Assembly (NCBI RefSeq): GCF_030929615.1
Contig: NZ_JAVFVU010000011.1
Location: 62,001 to 126,000 of the forward strand
Reading direction: 5' to 3'
DNA: 64,000 bases
From: Dyadobacter sp. LHD-138
Lineage (GTDB): Bacteria > Bacteroidota > Bacteroidia > Cytophagales > Spirosomataceae
Shown piece after piece: positions 1 to 9,275 of this stretch (the stretch's first letter is position 1; the number at the start of each line of letters is the position of its first letter). The translations under genes were made by a program, and so were the position numbers. The notes under the pieces are model-generated. The model made no database searches. It saw only the letters and a program-made list of their open reading frames with translations, and was not told where the DNA came from.

Positions 1-908
1 CAAATATAGGTGCTGTCACAGATGCAAATGGATTTTACCAGATTTCCATTCCGCCTAATCTGGCCAATAATCAAGCTGTACTGACTTTTACTTTTATTGG
101 TTATCAAACGCAGACGAGAGGTATTACGTCAAGTAGAATGGATGTATTATTAAGGCCAGAGATAAGCGCGTTAAACGAAACTGTTGTAGTAGGCTATGGA
201 GATCAGGTAAAGCATAAATCAATGGCTATGAGCCAGGCTGAAATAAGTATCAGAGGGGGAAGCGTGACGAAACTCGAAACCAGCGAACGCGAAGCTGCTA
301 CAAGCGTTACCTATGAAATTCCAGTTGCTTACACCCTGCTGTCTGACGGGAAAACCTATGCGGTTGATATTAAAACTGAAAATGTGGCGGATAGCTATTA
401 TGAATACATAAGTTTTCCGAAGGTCAAGCCGGATGTATATCTGAACGCTTATCTGCCCACATGGAATAACCTAAGTCTTTTGAGTGGTGATGTGAATTTG
501 TTTCTGGAAGACAGTTATGTCGGTAAAACAAGGCTTGATGTGGAATCTGCGGCAGATACTTTAAGTTTTTCTTTTGGTCCGGACCGCTCGGTTATTGTAC
601 AAAGAGAGCAGCTTAAAACGTTTACTAAGAAACAGCTTTTTGGAAACAATGTCACGGAAAACCGTGCCTATAAAATTACGGTTCGAAATACGAAAAAGGT
701 CCCGGTGAGGATTGTCGTGAAGGATCAGTTCCCGCTGTCGAAGAATAAGGAGGTAGAAGTTTCAGATAAGTCTGCACCGGAAGCGAAGGTTGATGACACA
801 ACCGGAGAAGTGATTTGGTCGCTCGTTTTACCAGCCGGCCAGAGTAAGGAACTGAACCTCAAATACACGGTCAAATATCCTCGTACAGGTTATGTAACCA
901 GGGAATAA
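1..908 (+). CDS. DUF4139 protein with carboxypeptidase-like insert, 5' truncated
   Basis: The reading frame is open from base 3, so the gene starts before the window. The visible N-terminal part reads as the end of a carboxypeptidase-regulatory-like (CarboxypepD_reg) beta-sandwich (DANGFYQISIP, FIGYQTQTRGI), followed by NETVVVGYGDQ, which resembles the motif at the plug entrance of SusC-type receptors. From about base 295 onward it is a DUF4139-type beta-rich region (SVTYEIPVAYTLLSDGKTY; final LPAGQSKELNLKYTVKYP). There is no barrel after the SusC-like motif, so this is not a TonB receptor. DUF4139 proteins are usually exported and of unknown function in Bacteroidota. No first ATG can be named; an internal ATG at 138 is not a credible start. 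Confidence 0.75.
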   Translation, partial: NIGAVTDANGFYQISIPPNLANNQAVLTFTFIGYQTQTRGITSSRMDVLLRPEISALNETVVVGYGDQVKHKSMAMSQAEISIRGGSVTKLETSEREAATSVTYEIPVAYTLLSDGKTYAVDIKTENVADSYYEYISFPKVKPDVYLNAYLPTWNNLSLLSGDVNLFLEDSYVGKTRLDVESAADTLSFSFGPDRSVIVQREQLKTFTKKQLFGNNVTENRAYKITVRNTKKVPVRIVVKDQFPLSKNKEVEVSDKSAPEAKVDDTTGEVIWSLVLPAGQSKELNLKYTVKYPRTGYVTRE

Positions 909-965
909 AGATTAAAATACCCTTAGGATTATTGTATTTGTTGGTAATTACTATCCGCAATAAAT

Positions 966-973
966 TACATTTG
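966..973 (+). promoter_or_regulatory. Possible -7 box upstream of secA
   Basis: TACATTTG fits the Bacteroidota -7 consensus TAnnTTTG and lies about 100 bases before the secA ATG. No TTTG sits at exactly 19 bases upstream; the nearest candidates are at 937-940 and 941-943. Weak support. Confidence 0.35.
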
Positions 974-1074
974 CATTTGAAAAATGATCTGAGTAGCTGA
1001 CAATCTGGCATTTTGACGCATTCAGGCGTGATATTTTTTAGATAAATTGAACGATTCACAATACATATACCATC

Positions 1075-4000
1075 ATGTTTAAAATATTTTCGAAGCTATT
1101 CGGCACAAAATCCGAGCGCGATTTGAAGGATCTGACTCCTTACGTTGCTTTGGTCAACGCGGAATACGCGAAACTGGTTTCTTTGTCTAACGATGAACTT
1201 AGAGCGCAGTCAGAAGGTCTGAAAGCACATATAGCCGCAGGATTGAAAGCAATTGATGATCAGATTGCCACCCTGCGGGAGGAAGCTAATGACGAGCCGA
1301 ATGTCGACACGAAAGAGGTGATCTTTAAAAAAATTGATACCCTTGAGCTTGACCGGAATAAAGAACTTGAAGTAATATTATTGGATATTCTTCCAAAAGC
1401 TTTTGCGATTGTGAAGGATACGGCGCGTCGTTTCAAAGAAAATGAAAGTCTGGAAGTGAACGCTTCTTACTTTGACCGTGAAATAGCAACGACGAAGACA
1501 AATGTTACTATTCATGGTGATAAAGCCGTTTGGAACAGTACCTGGGACGTAATTGGCCAGCCTATCAAATGGAATATGCAGCATTATGATGTGCAGCTTA
1601 TCGGTGGTTTGGTACTGCACCAGGGGAAAATCTCTGAGATGGCAACAGGGGAAGGAAAAACGCTTGTGGCTACTTTGCCGGCGTTTCTTAATGCCCTGGC
1701 AGGTTTAGGCGTTCACATCGTTACGGTGAATGATTACCTTGCAAAACGTGATGCGGAATGGAATGCCCCTCTTTTTGAATTCCACGGCATGAGCGTTGAT
1801 TGTATCGACCGCCACCAGCCAAACACACAGGCACGCCGCGACGCTTACAAGGCGAACCTTACTTACGGAACAAATAACGAATTCGGTTTTGACTACCTGC
1901 GTGACAATATGTCACGGACGCCGGACGAACTGGTACAACGAAAACACCATTTCGCGATGGTCGATGAGGTTGACTCCGTTTTGATCGATGATGCGCGTAC
2001 GCCATTGATCATCAGCGGACCGGTACCCCGTGGTGACGAGCAGGAATATCTTGAGCTTAAACCCCGTGTTTCAAGAATCGTTGAAGCACAGAAAAAACTG
2101 GCGATGGATCTTCTTAACGAAGCCAAGAAGAAAATCGCTGCCGGTGATAAAAAAGAAGGTTCTCTGGCACTTTTCCGTGCGCATCGCGGGATGCCAAAGT
2201 ATAAGCCTTTGATCAAATATCTGAGTGAATCGGGTATCAAGCAGCTGATGCAGGAATCAGAATCGATTTATCTGGCAGAAAACCAGAAACTGATGCCTCA
2301 GGCTGATGCGCCGCTTTATTTCACCATCGACGAAAGACATAACAGCATCGAATTAACCGAAAAAGGAATTGACTTCCTGACCGGCGAATCCGAACAGACA
2401 AACTTCTTTATCCTTCCGGATATTGCCGTTGATCTGGATGTCATTGAAAAAGATCAGTCGTTGAGCGAGCAGGAGCGTGTGATGCAGAAGGAAGCTTTAA
2501 TTCGTGATTATTCTGTAAAAACGGCACGTATCCATACTGTTAACCAGCTTTTGAAAGCGTATACACTTTTTGAAAAAGATGTGGAATACGTACTGATGGA
2601 CGGAAAAGTTAAGATCGTTGATGAGCAGACTGGTCGTATCATGGATGGCCGTCGTTATTCGGATGGTCTTCACCAGGCGATTGAGGCAAAAGAAAATGTG
2701 CGCGTGGAGGATGCCACACAGACTTATGCGACGGTAACCCTTCAGAACTATTTCCGTATGTACCACAAGCTTGCCGGTATGACCGGTACAGCGGAGACGG
2801 AAGCAGGTGAATTCTGGGAAATCTACAAACTGGACGTAGTTTCGATTCCTACCAACGTGCCGGCGGTGCGTAAGGATCAGGAAGACAAAGTGTATCGTTC
2901 GGTTCGTGAAAAATATAATGCGGTTACGGATGAAATCGTAGAGTTGGTTGAAGCGGGCCGCCCGGTACTGGTTGGTACCACTTCGGTTGAAAACTCGGAA
3001 ATCATCAGCCGTATGCTTACCCTGCGTAAAATACCACACCAGGTTTTGAACGCGAAACAACACCAGAAGGAAGCGGAAGTTGTTGCCGAAGCTGGTAAGC
3101 CAGGAACCGTAACGATCGCAACCAACATGGCGGGTCGTGGTACGGATATTAAACTGACCCCGGAAGCGAAAGCAGCAGGCGGTTTGGCGATTGTGGGTAC
3201 AGAACGTCATGAAAGCCGTCGTGTTGACAGACAGCTTCGTGGTCGTGCCGGTCGTCAGGGTGATACGGGTTCTTCTCAGTTCTTTGTTTCATTGGAAGAT
3301 AACCTGATGCGTCTTTTCGGTTCAGACCGTATGGCGAAGGTTATGGATAAAATGGGCTTGGAAGAAGGTGAAGTGATCCAGAGCAGCATGATTACCAAAT
3401 CAATCGAACGCGCCCAGAAAAAAGTAGAAGAAAACAACTTTGGTATGCGTAAACGTCTTCTGGAATATGATGACGTGATGAACTACCAGCGTGATGCCAT
3501 TTATACTCGTCGCCGCAACGCATTGTTCGGAGATCGTCTGGCTGTTGATATTGCCAATACGCTTTATGACGTTTGTGAAGAAGTGGTTGCTAACGCAGGA
3601 ACCTACGCGGAACTTGACCTGGCAACCATCACAACTCTGGGAATTGAACTTCCTTTCAGTGAAAATGACTACGTTTCGCTGAAACCGCAGGAACGTTCTC
3701 AGCGTTTGTACGAAGCTGCCGAGAAACAATATCAGGATAAAAATCAGGCAATCTCTGAGAAGGCATTACCTATTTTGCAATCCATTTATTCGGAACGTGG
3801 CGCGACGATCACGGAGATTATGATTCCGTTCAGCGATGGTATCCGCCAGACTGGTATTGTGGTTAATCTTAAGAAAGCATTGGCAAACAATGGTCATGAG
3901 ATTACCCATGAAATGGAAAAAGCGATTGTTCTTTCACTGATCGATCAGGAATGGAAAGAGCACCTTCGTGAAATGGATGATTTGAAACAATCGGTTCAGA

Positions 4001-4419
4001 ATGCCGTGTTCGAACAAAAGGATCCTTTGTTGATCTATAAATTCGAATCGGTTGAGTTGTTCAAACGATTCCTGAGCAAAGTAAATTTTGACATGATATC
4101 CTTCCTGATGAAGGCGGATATTCCGCAGGAAGAAGCGGCTCCGGCACCGGTTGTGCAGCAAACGGTAAGACGTCCAACGCCTGCACCTGAGCTTCACACC
4201 AACCGTGAAGAAGATTTTGATACAGATTTTGACGGACCAAGCGAATATGCGCGTCAGATGGAATCATCGACGAAATCGCATCCTGTGAAAGTGGATAAAA
4301 TTGCAGACCGTAATCAGAAAGTATCGGTACAATACCGCGACGGACGTGTTTTACGTGATGTGAAATACAAAAAAGTTGAACACGAAGTGAAAAACGGCGA
4401 CTGTGTCGTGATAGAATAA
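1075..4419 (+). CDS. secA: Preprotein translocase ATPase SecA
   Basis: SecA is the cytosolic ATPase motor that pushes unfolded preproteins through SecYEG. The 1114-residue product shows the Walker A motif MATGEGKT at residues 189-196, a DEVDSVLIDDARTP block near residue 297, GTTSVENSE and TNMAGRGTDI in the second nucleotide-binding fold, and the QLRGRAGRQGD motif. It is much longer than the roughly 900-residue enterobacterial form. A Lys/Glu-rich helical insertion lies at about residues 340-420, typical of Bacteroidota SecA. The C terminus ends in a short basic/acidic tail (NGDCVVIE) and lacks the CxCxSGxxxxxCHG zinc motif that binds SecB in Proteobacteria. The ATG at 1075 begins the usual MFKIFSKLFG N terminus. 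A strong terminator follows. SecDF is encoded at 19.8 kb and FtsY at 36.6 kb. Confidence 0.98.
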   Translation: MFKIFSKLFGTKSERDLKDLTPYVALVNAEYAKLVSLSNDELRAQSEGLKAHIAAGLKAIDDQIATLREEANDEPNVDTKEVIFKKIDTLELDRNKELEVILLDILPKAFAIVKDTARRFKENESLEVNASYFDREIATTKTNVTIHGDKAVWNSTWDVIGQPIKWNMQHYDVQLIGGLVLHQGKISEMATGEGKTLVATLPAFLNALAGLGVHIVTVNDYLAKRDAEWNAPLFEFHGMSVDCIDRHQPNTQARRDAYKANLTYGTNNEFGFDYLRDNMSRTPDELVQRKHHFAMVDEVDSVLIDDARTPLIISGPVPRGDEQEYLELKPRVSRIVEAQKKLAMDLLNEAKKKIAAGDKKEGSLALFRAHRGMPKYKPLIKYLSESGIKQLMQESESIYLAENQKLMPQADAPLYFTIDERHNSIELTEKGIDFLTGESEQTNFFILPDIAVDLDVIEKDQSLSEQERVMQKEALIRDYSVKTARIHTVNQLLKAYTLFEKDVEYVLMDGKVKIVDEQTGRIMDGRRYSDGLHQAIEAKENVRVEDATQTYATVTLQNYFRMYHKLAGMTGTAETEAGEFWEIYKLDVVSIPTNVPAVRKDQEDKVYRSVREKYNAVTDEIVELVEAGRPVLVGTTSVENSEIISRMLTLRKIPHQVLNAKQHQKEAEVVAEAGKPGTVTIATNMAGRGTDIKLTPEAKAAGGLAIVGTERHESRRVDRQLRGRAGRQGDTGSSQFFVSLEDNLMRLFGSDRMAKVMDKMGLEEGEVIQSSMITKSIERAQKKVEENNFGMRKRLLEYDDVMNYQRDAIYTRRRNALFGDRLAVDIANTLYDVCEEVVANAGTYAELDLATITTLGIELPFSENDYVSLKPQERSQRLYEAAEKQYQDKNQAISEKALPILQSIYSERGATITEIMIPFSDGIRQTGIVVNLKKALANNGHEITHEMEKAIVLSLIDQEWKEHLREMDDLKQSVQNAVFEQKDPLLIYKFESVELFKRFLSKVNFDMISFLMKADIPQEEAAPAPVVQQTVRRPTPAPELHTNREEDFDTDFDGPSEYARQMESSTKSHPVKVDKIADRNQKVSVQYRDGRVLRDVKYKKVEHEVKNGDCVVIE

Positions 4420-4468
4420 TATATTCATTCTGTTTTGAGAATGATAAAATTTTGACTTGAAAATCAGA

Positions 4469-4505
4469 AGCCTTGCCTCTCTAAATTAGATTGGCAAGGC
4501 TTTTT
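4469..4505 (+). terminator. Rho-independent terminator after secA
   Basis: AGCCTTGCC (4469-4477) pairs perfectly with GGCAAGGCT (4493-4501), followed by a T run to 4505. It separates secA from psd and shows that an in-frame ATG at 4491, inside the stem, is not the psd start. Confidence 0.85.
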
Positions 4506-4577
4506 GATAGGCGTAAAATCAAGATTTATACGATATTTGTATTTTCAAAGACTAAAAGCGAACGAAATTCCCCTTTC

Positions 4578-5237
4578 ATGAAACTTCATAAAGAAGGTTA
4601 CACCATCATGGCGGTTGCCGCCGTTATATTGATTTTAATTAACGCAGGTATCAGCTATCTTCTTCCGGACGGATATTGGGTCCCGAGAATTGCCCTGATT
4701 GCCAGCGTTGTTATTTTCTTCCTGATTGTACAGTTTTTCCGTGTCCCTTCCCGGGTTGTGACCAAAGGTCTGAACCAGATCATCGCGCCCTGTGATGGAA
4801 AAGTGGTAGTGATCGAAGAAGTGGTGGAAACGGAATATTTCAAGGGACCAAGACGTCAGATCAGCATTTTCATGTCGCCGATCAATGTGCACGTGAACTG
4901 GAACCCGGTAAGCGGCGTGATCAAATATTTTAAATATCATCCGGGATTATATCTGGTGGCCTGGCATCCTAAATCAAGTACGGAAAATGAACGCACCACG
5001 GTTGTGACACGTACGGATTCGGGTGTGGATATTCTTTTCCGCCAGATTGCCGGTGCAGCTGCGCGCCGTATCCGCTGGTACGTAAAAGAGGGAGACAAAG
5101 TTGAACAAAGCACTGAAATGGGCTTCATCAAATTTGGCTCCCGCGTTGATATTTATGTTCCGCTGGATGCAGAAATTAAAGTAAATCTTCAGGACAAAAC
5201 CGTCGGTAGTGTCACGGTACTGGCAGAATTAAAATAA
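4578..5237 (+). CDS. psd: Phosphatidylserine decarboxylase proenzyme
   Basis: Converts phosphatidylserine to phosphatidylethanolamine at the inner membrane, using a pyruvoyl group made by self-cleavage. From the ATG at 4578 the product is 219 residues, the size of the short Psd class. Two hydrophobic segments (about residues 9-29 and 35-55) anchor the N terminus. The core shows APCDGKVV, MSPINVHVNWNPVSG and NERT, and the cleavage motif FGSRVD, with Ser188 expected to become the pyruvoyl group. A longer frame back to 4491 would start inside the preceding terminator, so 4578 is preferred. The last 9 bases overlap the 3' end of the convergent rhomboid gene. Confidence 0.95.
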   Translation: MKLHKEGYTIMAVAAVILILINAGISYLLPDGYWVPRIALIASVVIFFLIVQFFRVPSRVVTKGLNQIIAPCDGKVVVIEEVVETEYFKGPRRQISIFMSPINVHVNWNPVSGVIKYFKYHPGLYLVAWHPKSSTENERTTVVTRTDSGVDILFRQIAGAAARRIRWYVKEGDKVEQSTEMGFIKFGSRVDIYVPLDAEIKVNLQDKTVGSVTVLAELK

Positions 5238-5849
5238 CCGCCACGACAAGATCTGTGCAAAAAAATCGGGTACGGCGGAAGGATAAACAACGGCCATAAA
5301 TACCATCCCGAATACTGCACCATAAATATGGGCGCTGTGGTTGACATAACTTCTGCCACGGCGCCCTTCATAGATGGAATAAGCAAGAAACAGCCCACCG
5401 AAGATAAATGCCTTCAGTTTGATGAAGAAATACAGATAAATATCCATCAAAGGCGCGTATAGAATAGCGGCAAACAAAACGGCCGAAACACCTCCCGAAG
5501 CCCCCAGTGAGTTATAATTTGAATTGGTTTTGTGTTTCAAAAATGTCGGGATATCCGAAACAATGATCCCTACCATGTACAGGAACAAATAATAAGCCGC
5601 TCCGTTCGTGCCAAAAAGCATGGCGAAAAGCCGCTCGATCCCTTCTCCGACAAACCACAACGTCAGCATATTGAATATCAAATGCCCGAAATCGGCATGA
5701 ATAAAGCCTGAAGTTACAAACCGGTAATATTCATTCCGCTTCGTAACCTTGTATGGGTTCATGATCAGCTTATCCATCGTGAGCGGGTTTTGCAACGCGT
5801 AATAACTGATCCCTGAGGTTATTATAATGAGTATGAGCGTAATTGACAT
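5229..5849 (-). CDS. Rhomboid family intramembrane serine protease
   Basis: Rhomboids cut transmembrane substrates inside the lipid bilayer. The 206-residue protein has about six hydrophobic segments and the family signatures: HADFGHLIFNM near residues 51-61, GASGG with the likely catalytic Ser118, and AHIYGAVFG with the likely partner His174. This is the compact six-helix form without an extra cytosolic domain. It is convergent with psd and shares 9 bases with it. The natural substrate cannot be read from the sequence. Upstream on the same strand lies a polyprenyl synthetase, but no functional link is evident. Confidence 0.93.
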   Translation of the reverse strand: MSITLILIIITSGISYYALQNPLTMDKLIMNPYKVTKRNEYYRFVTSGFIHADFGHLIFNMLTLWFVGEGIERLFAMLFGTNGAAYYLFLYMVGIIVSDIPTFLKHKTNSNYNSLGASGGVSAVLFAAILYAPLMDIYLYFFIKLKAFIFGGLFLAYSIYEGRRGRSYVNHSAHIYGAVFGMVFMAVVYPSAVPDFFAQILSWRLF

Positions 5850-5914
5850 GATTTTTGCTTTAATAAATTAAATGTGAAAGCCGACCATCGGCGGTATTAT
5901 AGTTTGGGCAGGCG

Positions 5915-6889
5915 CTACTGTTCCCGCTGCACCAACTGGTGAACGAATTCAAGCAGCGGCTTTTTGCGGCCTTCTTCCACCGGTAACCTTTCCAGACAGC
6001 TGATGCCTTTGGTAAAGTAGTCATTGATTTTATGTTCGGTTAACGACCGGATGTCCAGCGTATCATATATTCCCCTTACCGCCGTTACCTTTTCTTCTTT
6101 GTCAAAATTTTCAGCCGATAGCCACCGGTTCAATTCCGATGCGGTATCCCCTTCCGCTTTGGCCAGGGCTTCTATCAGTAAAAACGTTTTCTTGTTAGCA
6201 ATGATATCTCCGCCCACCTGTTTTCCGAATTTTGCAGGATCGCCGTACACATCCAGCAAATCATCCTTCAATTGGAAACCGATTCCCATGCTTTCTCCTG
6301 CCTCATACAGGAGCCGTGTGGCTTCCGGCGATGCTCCGCCTATGATTCCGCCAAGTTCCAGTGCAAAGCCCAGCAGAACGGAAGTTTTAAGGCGTATCAT
6401 ATCCAGATATTCTTCTTCCGTCACGTTCCAGCGCGTTTCGAAATTCATATCCAGCTGCTGGCCTTCGCAAACTTCGGCGGCTGTCTGGTTAAAACGGCTT
6501 AATACCAGTTTAAGATCTTCTTTTTTTGTATCAATCAAAAAATCATAAGCACGGATCAGCATCACGTCACCGGATAAAATCGCTGTATTGGCATTCCACT
6601 TTTCATGTACGGTGGGTTTGCCGCGACGAAGCGGTGCACGGTCCATGATGTCGTCATGCATCAGGGTGAAATTGTGAAAAACTTCAACCGCAATGGCCGG
6701 TTTTAGCGCTTTTTTCCAGTCATCCGTATGCAACGATGCAGCCAGTAAAGTCAAAAGCGGGCGGAAACGTTTGCCGCCCAAAGCCATGATATAACGTATC
6801 GGTTCGTAAAGTTCGGCAGGAGATTCGCCGTAGGAAGTTTGATCTATTTCAGTTTGCAGGGTCTGCAGCAGATGCTCTGTTGTTGTCAT
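5915..6889 (-). CDS. Polyprenyl (isoprenyl) diphosphate synthase
   Basis: Trans-isoprenyl diphosphate synthase that condenses isopentenyl diphosphate onto an allylic diphosphate. The 324-residue protein carries the first Asp-rich motif DDIMD (Asp79, Asp80, Asp83), the LGGKRFRPLL substrate-binding stretch (residues 37-46), and the second Asp-rich motif KDDLLDVYGD (Asp209, Asp210, Asp213). Product length (geranylgeranyl, or longer for menaquinone) cannot be fixed from the motifs. There is no other isoprenoid gene nearby. The ATG at 6889 gives a standard N terminus. A 65-base gap separates it from the downstream rhomboid gene, and co-transcription is possible. Confidence 0.93.
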   Translation of the reverse strand: MTTTEHLLQTLQTEIDQTSYGESPAELYEPIRYIMALGGKRFRPLLTLLAASLHTDDWKKALKPAIAVEVFHNFTLMHDDIMDRAPLRRGKPTVHEKWNANTAILSGDVMLIRAYDFLIDTKKEDLKLVLSRFNQTAAEVCEGQQLDMNFETRWNVTEEEYLDMIRLKTSVLLGFALELGGIIGGASPEATRLLYEAGESMGIGFQLKDDLLDVYGDPAKFGKQVGGDIIANKKTFLLIEALAKAEGDTASELNRWLSAENFDKEEKVTAVRGIYDTLDIRSLTEHKINDYFTKGISCLERLPVEEGRKKPLLEFVHQLVQREQ

Positions 6890-7246
6890 TCGTGGGTATT
6901 TACTACGTTTCTCAAACGTATGGGAAAAGAATTCTTTTGGTCATGATTTTCTCTTTTTCAGAGAAGTACGCAAAATAGCTAAATCCTGTCGAGAAACTCA
7001 AAGGTTAGTGGATGAATGGTTATTTATGTTGTACGGGAGAAAAAATGTCCTGTATTTAATTAATAAAAAATAGCGTAATCAGGGCAATGGCCGATTTATT
7101 TGGATTGACGGATTAATTGAAAAAATATTATTGTCATATTTGACCGTAGCTAATATGTTTCGTGCCGTGAGTGCCCGCATTGGTACCAGTCCAAGTGAAG
7201 AATTATTGGTTCAACTGCGAGCATTCCAGGCTAAAATAACTTTCTG
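6890..7246. other. Intergenic region between divergent genes
   Basis: About 357 bases, AT-rich, between the divergent polyprenyl synthase and aminotransferase genes; promoters for both are expected here, but I find no clear TTTG-N19-TAnnTTTG pair. A 30-codon frame (ATG at 7155, stop 7245-7247) overlaps the aminotransferase start as TGATG. It could be a leader peptide or gene remnant, but resembles nothing I recognise. Confidence 0.3.
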
Positions 7247-8077
7247 ATGCCTTTTCATCTTTATTTCAACGGAGAAATTTCTCCGTTAGATTCAACTGTT
7301 TTCAAGTCAAACGACCTTGGTGTTTTGCGTGGTTATGGCATGTTTGATTATTTCCGGACTTACAACGGTATTCCTTTTCGCTGGGATGATTACTGGCGGC
7401 GTTTTGAAAACTCCGCAAAACTGTTGAAGCTTCCGTTGCCGGTGAGTCAGGAAGAAACTGCCAAAATCCTGGCCGATCTGCACGCTTTATCCGGTGAAGC
7501 CGAGGTGGCTTTCCGTTTCGTATTAACAGGCGGTTATGCGCCGGACAGTGTGCATGTGGTAAAACCAAATTTTCTGATCCGGACGGAGGCGCTGCCCCAG
7601 GACAATCCGGCCGGTTTGTTAAAGGGTATTAAAGTGTTGCCTTATCCCTATGTCCGTGATTTACCGGAAATTAAAACCACGAATTACGTTCATATGGTTT
7701 TAATGGCTGATGCGTTAAAAGAACAAGGTGCGGCGGATTTGCTTTTCCACAAAGACGGAGAGGTGAGTGAGCTGACGCGAAGTAATTTTTTCATTTTCCG
7801 GGGCGATACGCTGATTACATCGGATAGTAACATCCTGAACGGTATCACGCGTAAAGTGGTGCTGGAACTGGCAGCGGAACATTTCCATGTTGAAGTCCGG
7901 CCGCTCGCTTATGCTGAACTGGAAACAGCGGATGAAGCTTTTACGACAAGTTCGACAAAATGGGTTATGCCGATTGTTCAGATTGGAGATAATTCTGTGG
8001 GTGATGGGAAGGTGGGCAAACGTACGCTTTTGTTGCAGGATTTGTTTAAAAAACTGGTAGCTGACTGGGGGAAATAA
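7247..8077 (+). CDS. Class IV aminotransferase
   Basis: PLP-dependent fold-type IV enzyme, the family of branched-chain aminotransferase, D-amino acid aminotransferase and aminodeoxychorismate lyase (PabC). The 276-residue length and the pattern RGYGMFDYFRTYNG, then EIKTTNYVH (likely PLP lysine), then GEVSELTRSNFFIFRGD and ILNGITRKVVLELA fit the family well. The TxSSTKWVMPI-like C-terminal segment (TTSSTKWVMPIVQIGD) is also typical. Substrate cannot be decided: folK lies 5.6 kb away, so PabC is conceivable, but there is no direct linkage. The ATG overlaps the stop of a possible 30-codon frame. It ends at a strong hairpin shared with the convergent thiL. Confidence 0.9.
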   Translation: MPFHLYFNGEISPLDSTVFKSNDLGVLRGYGMFDYFRTYNGIPFRWDDYWRRFENSAKLLKLPLPVSQEETAKILADLHALSGEAEVAFRFVLTGGYAPDSVHVVKPNFLIRTEALPQDNPAGLLKGIKVLPYPYVRDLPEIKTTNYVHMVLMADALKEQGAADLLFHKDGEVSELTRSNFFIFRGDTLITSDSNILNGITRKVVLELAAEHFHVEVRPLAYAELETADEAFTTSSTKWVMPIVQIGDNSVGDGKVGKRTLLLQDLFKKLVADWGK

Positions 8078-8098
8078 CCGCGGGAGGTAGCTTTTATT

Positions 8099-8132
8099 AC
8101 CGGTCCGACGGCGAAAAAGCCGTCGGACCGGT
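8099..8132. terminator. GC-rich hairpin between convergent genes
   Basis: CCGGTCCGACGGC (8100-8112) pairs perfectly with 8119-8131 around a GAAAAA loop, and an outer A-T pair extends the stem to 14 bp. There is no real T run on either side, so it may act as a bidirectional stop or mRNA-stabilising hairpin for the class IV aminotransferase and thiL. Confidence 0.7.
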
Positions 8133-8141
8133 TGCTCCAAA

Positions 8142-9164
8142 TCAATTCCAGCCCTGTGCCGTGATCGGAACGCGGTTGTCTCCTTTTGTATGGAGTAAAA
8201 CTTCGTCTTTTTTATCGGTCATATATCCGATCACACTGATTTTTGGATTGTTTTTAATTTTATCATAATCACTTTGCGGAATTGTGAATAACAATTCATA
8301 ATCTTCACCGCCATTCAAAGCCGCCGTTATTGGTCCGATATTCAGCTCCACAGCGCCCATATAGGTCTGTTCGTCGATTGGTAGCTTGTCTTCGAATACC
8401 AGCGCGCCAACGCCGGATTGTGAACAAAGATGTAACAGATCAGAAGCTAATCCATCGGAAAGATCAATCATGGATGTTGGAATGCAGCCTGCGCCCGCAA
8501 GCTCATAAACTACATCCATACGTGCTTCCGGACGTAACTGTCTTTGGATAACATATTCTTTCCCATCAAGCTGAGGCTGCATGTTCGGGTCTGCCAGGAA
8601 AACCTGTTTTTCTCTAACCAGTAACTGCAAACCGATATAAGCGCCGCCCAAATCTCCGCTGACGCATAAAAGATCACTGGCTTTTGCCGTATTTCTGTAC
8701 GTAATCCTGTCTTTTGCGACACGTCCGAAAACGCTTACAGAAATAAATAATCCCGACAAGGAAGAAGACGTATCACCACCCACAAGATCCACGTTGAAAT
8801 CTTTACAGGCTGCTTTCATGCCTTCATAAAGTTCTTCCACGGCTTCCACGGAAAAGCGGTTGCTCAGTGCCAAACCAATCGTAACCTGGCGCGGAATGCC
8901 ATTCATAGCCGCAATGTCCGATACGTTGATGGCGATTGCTTTGTAACCTAAATGTTTTAAGGGGAAAAACGAAAGGTCAAAATGGACACCTTCCAAAAGA
9001 ATATCTGTGGATAACAACCCGAATTCGGTTCCCAGATCTATAACGGCTGAGTCGTCGCCGATGCCTTTGATACTTTCCGGTAAATTATTTTTTAGTCCTT
9101 CGTTAAGTCTTTTAATAAGACCGAATTCGCCTAAATTGCTGATTTCTGTTCTTGATTCTGCCAT
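8142..9164 (-). CDS. thiL: Thiamine-monophosphate kinase
   Basis: ThiL phosphorylates thiamine monophosphate to thiamine diphosphate, the last step of the pathway. The 340-residue protein begins with the family pattern LGEFGLIKRL, then KGIGDDSAVID (metal-binding Asp residues), STDILLEGVHFDL, YKAIAINVSDIAAMNG, VGGDTSSS, and later SMIDLSDGLASDL and LNGGEDYELLFT. No other thi gene is in the window. The product cofactor is needed by the E1 dehydrogenase encoded at 59.5 kb. Convergent with the class IV aminotransferase. Confidence 0.97.
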   Translation of the reverse strand: MAESRTEISNLGEFGLIKRLNEGLKNNLPESIKGIGDDSAVIDLGTEFGLLSTDILLEGVHFDLSFFPLKHLGYKAIAINVSDIAAMNGIPRQVTIGLALSNRFSVEAVEELYEGMKAACKDFNVDLVGGDTSSSLSGLFISVSVFGRVAKDRITYRNTAKASDLLCVSGDLGGAYIGLQLLVREKQVFLADPNMQPQLDGKEYVIQRQLRPEARMDVVYELAGAGCIPTSMIDLSDGLASDLLHLCSQSGVGALVFEDKLPIDEQTYMGAVELNIGPITAALNGGEDYELLFTIPQSDYDKIKNNPKISVIGYMTDKKDEVLLHTKGDNRVPITAQGWN

Positions 9165-9181
9165 GTTGCAAAGTTAGCTAA

Positions 9182-9223
9182 AATAGACGAAGCCATCTCT
9201 CGCAGGAAATGGCTTCGTCTATT
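9182..9223 (-). terminator. Hairpin between lipoprotein gene and thiL
   Basis: AATAGACGAAGCCAT (9182-9196) and ATGGCTTCGTCTATT (9209-9223) form a perfect 15-bp stem with a 12-base loop. It lies just downstream of the minus-strand lipoprotein gene and upstream of thiL. The T run on the minus side is short (ATTTT). Confidence 0.7.
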
Positions 9224-9275
9224 GGAATAAATTTTTGTCCTTAAAAGTTCATAACGGTCTGTAACCGCAGATTTT

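Noticed and set aside
2497-3210. Long minus-strand frame inside secA
   Set aside because: A shadow of the highly expressed secA coding strand; aromatic-rich and without motifs.
4491-4577. Upstream extension of psd
   Set aside because: The ATG at 4491 lies inside the secA terminator stem and the added residues do not match the family.
7155-7247. 30-codon ORF overlapping the class IV aminotransferase start
   Set aside because: Too short and without any recognised motif; only noted in the intergenic entry.
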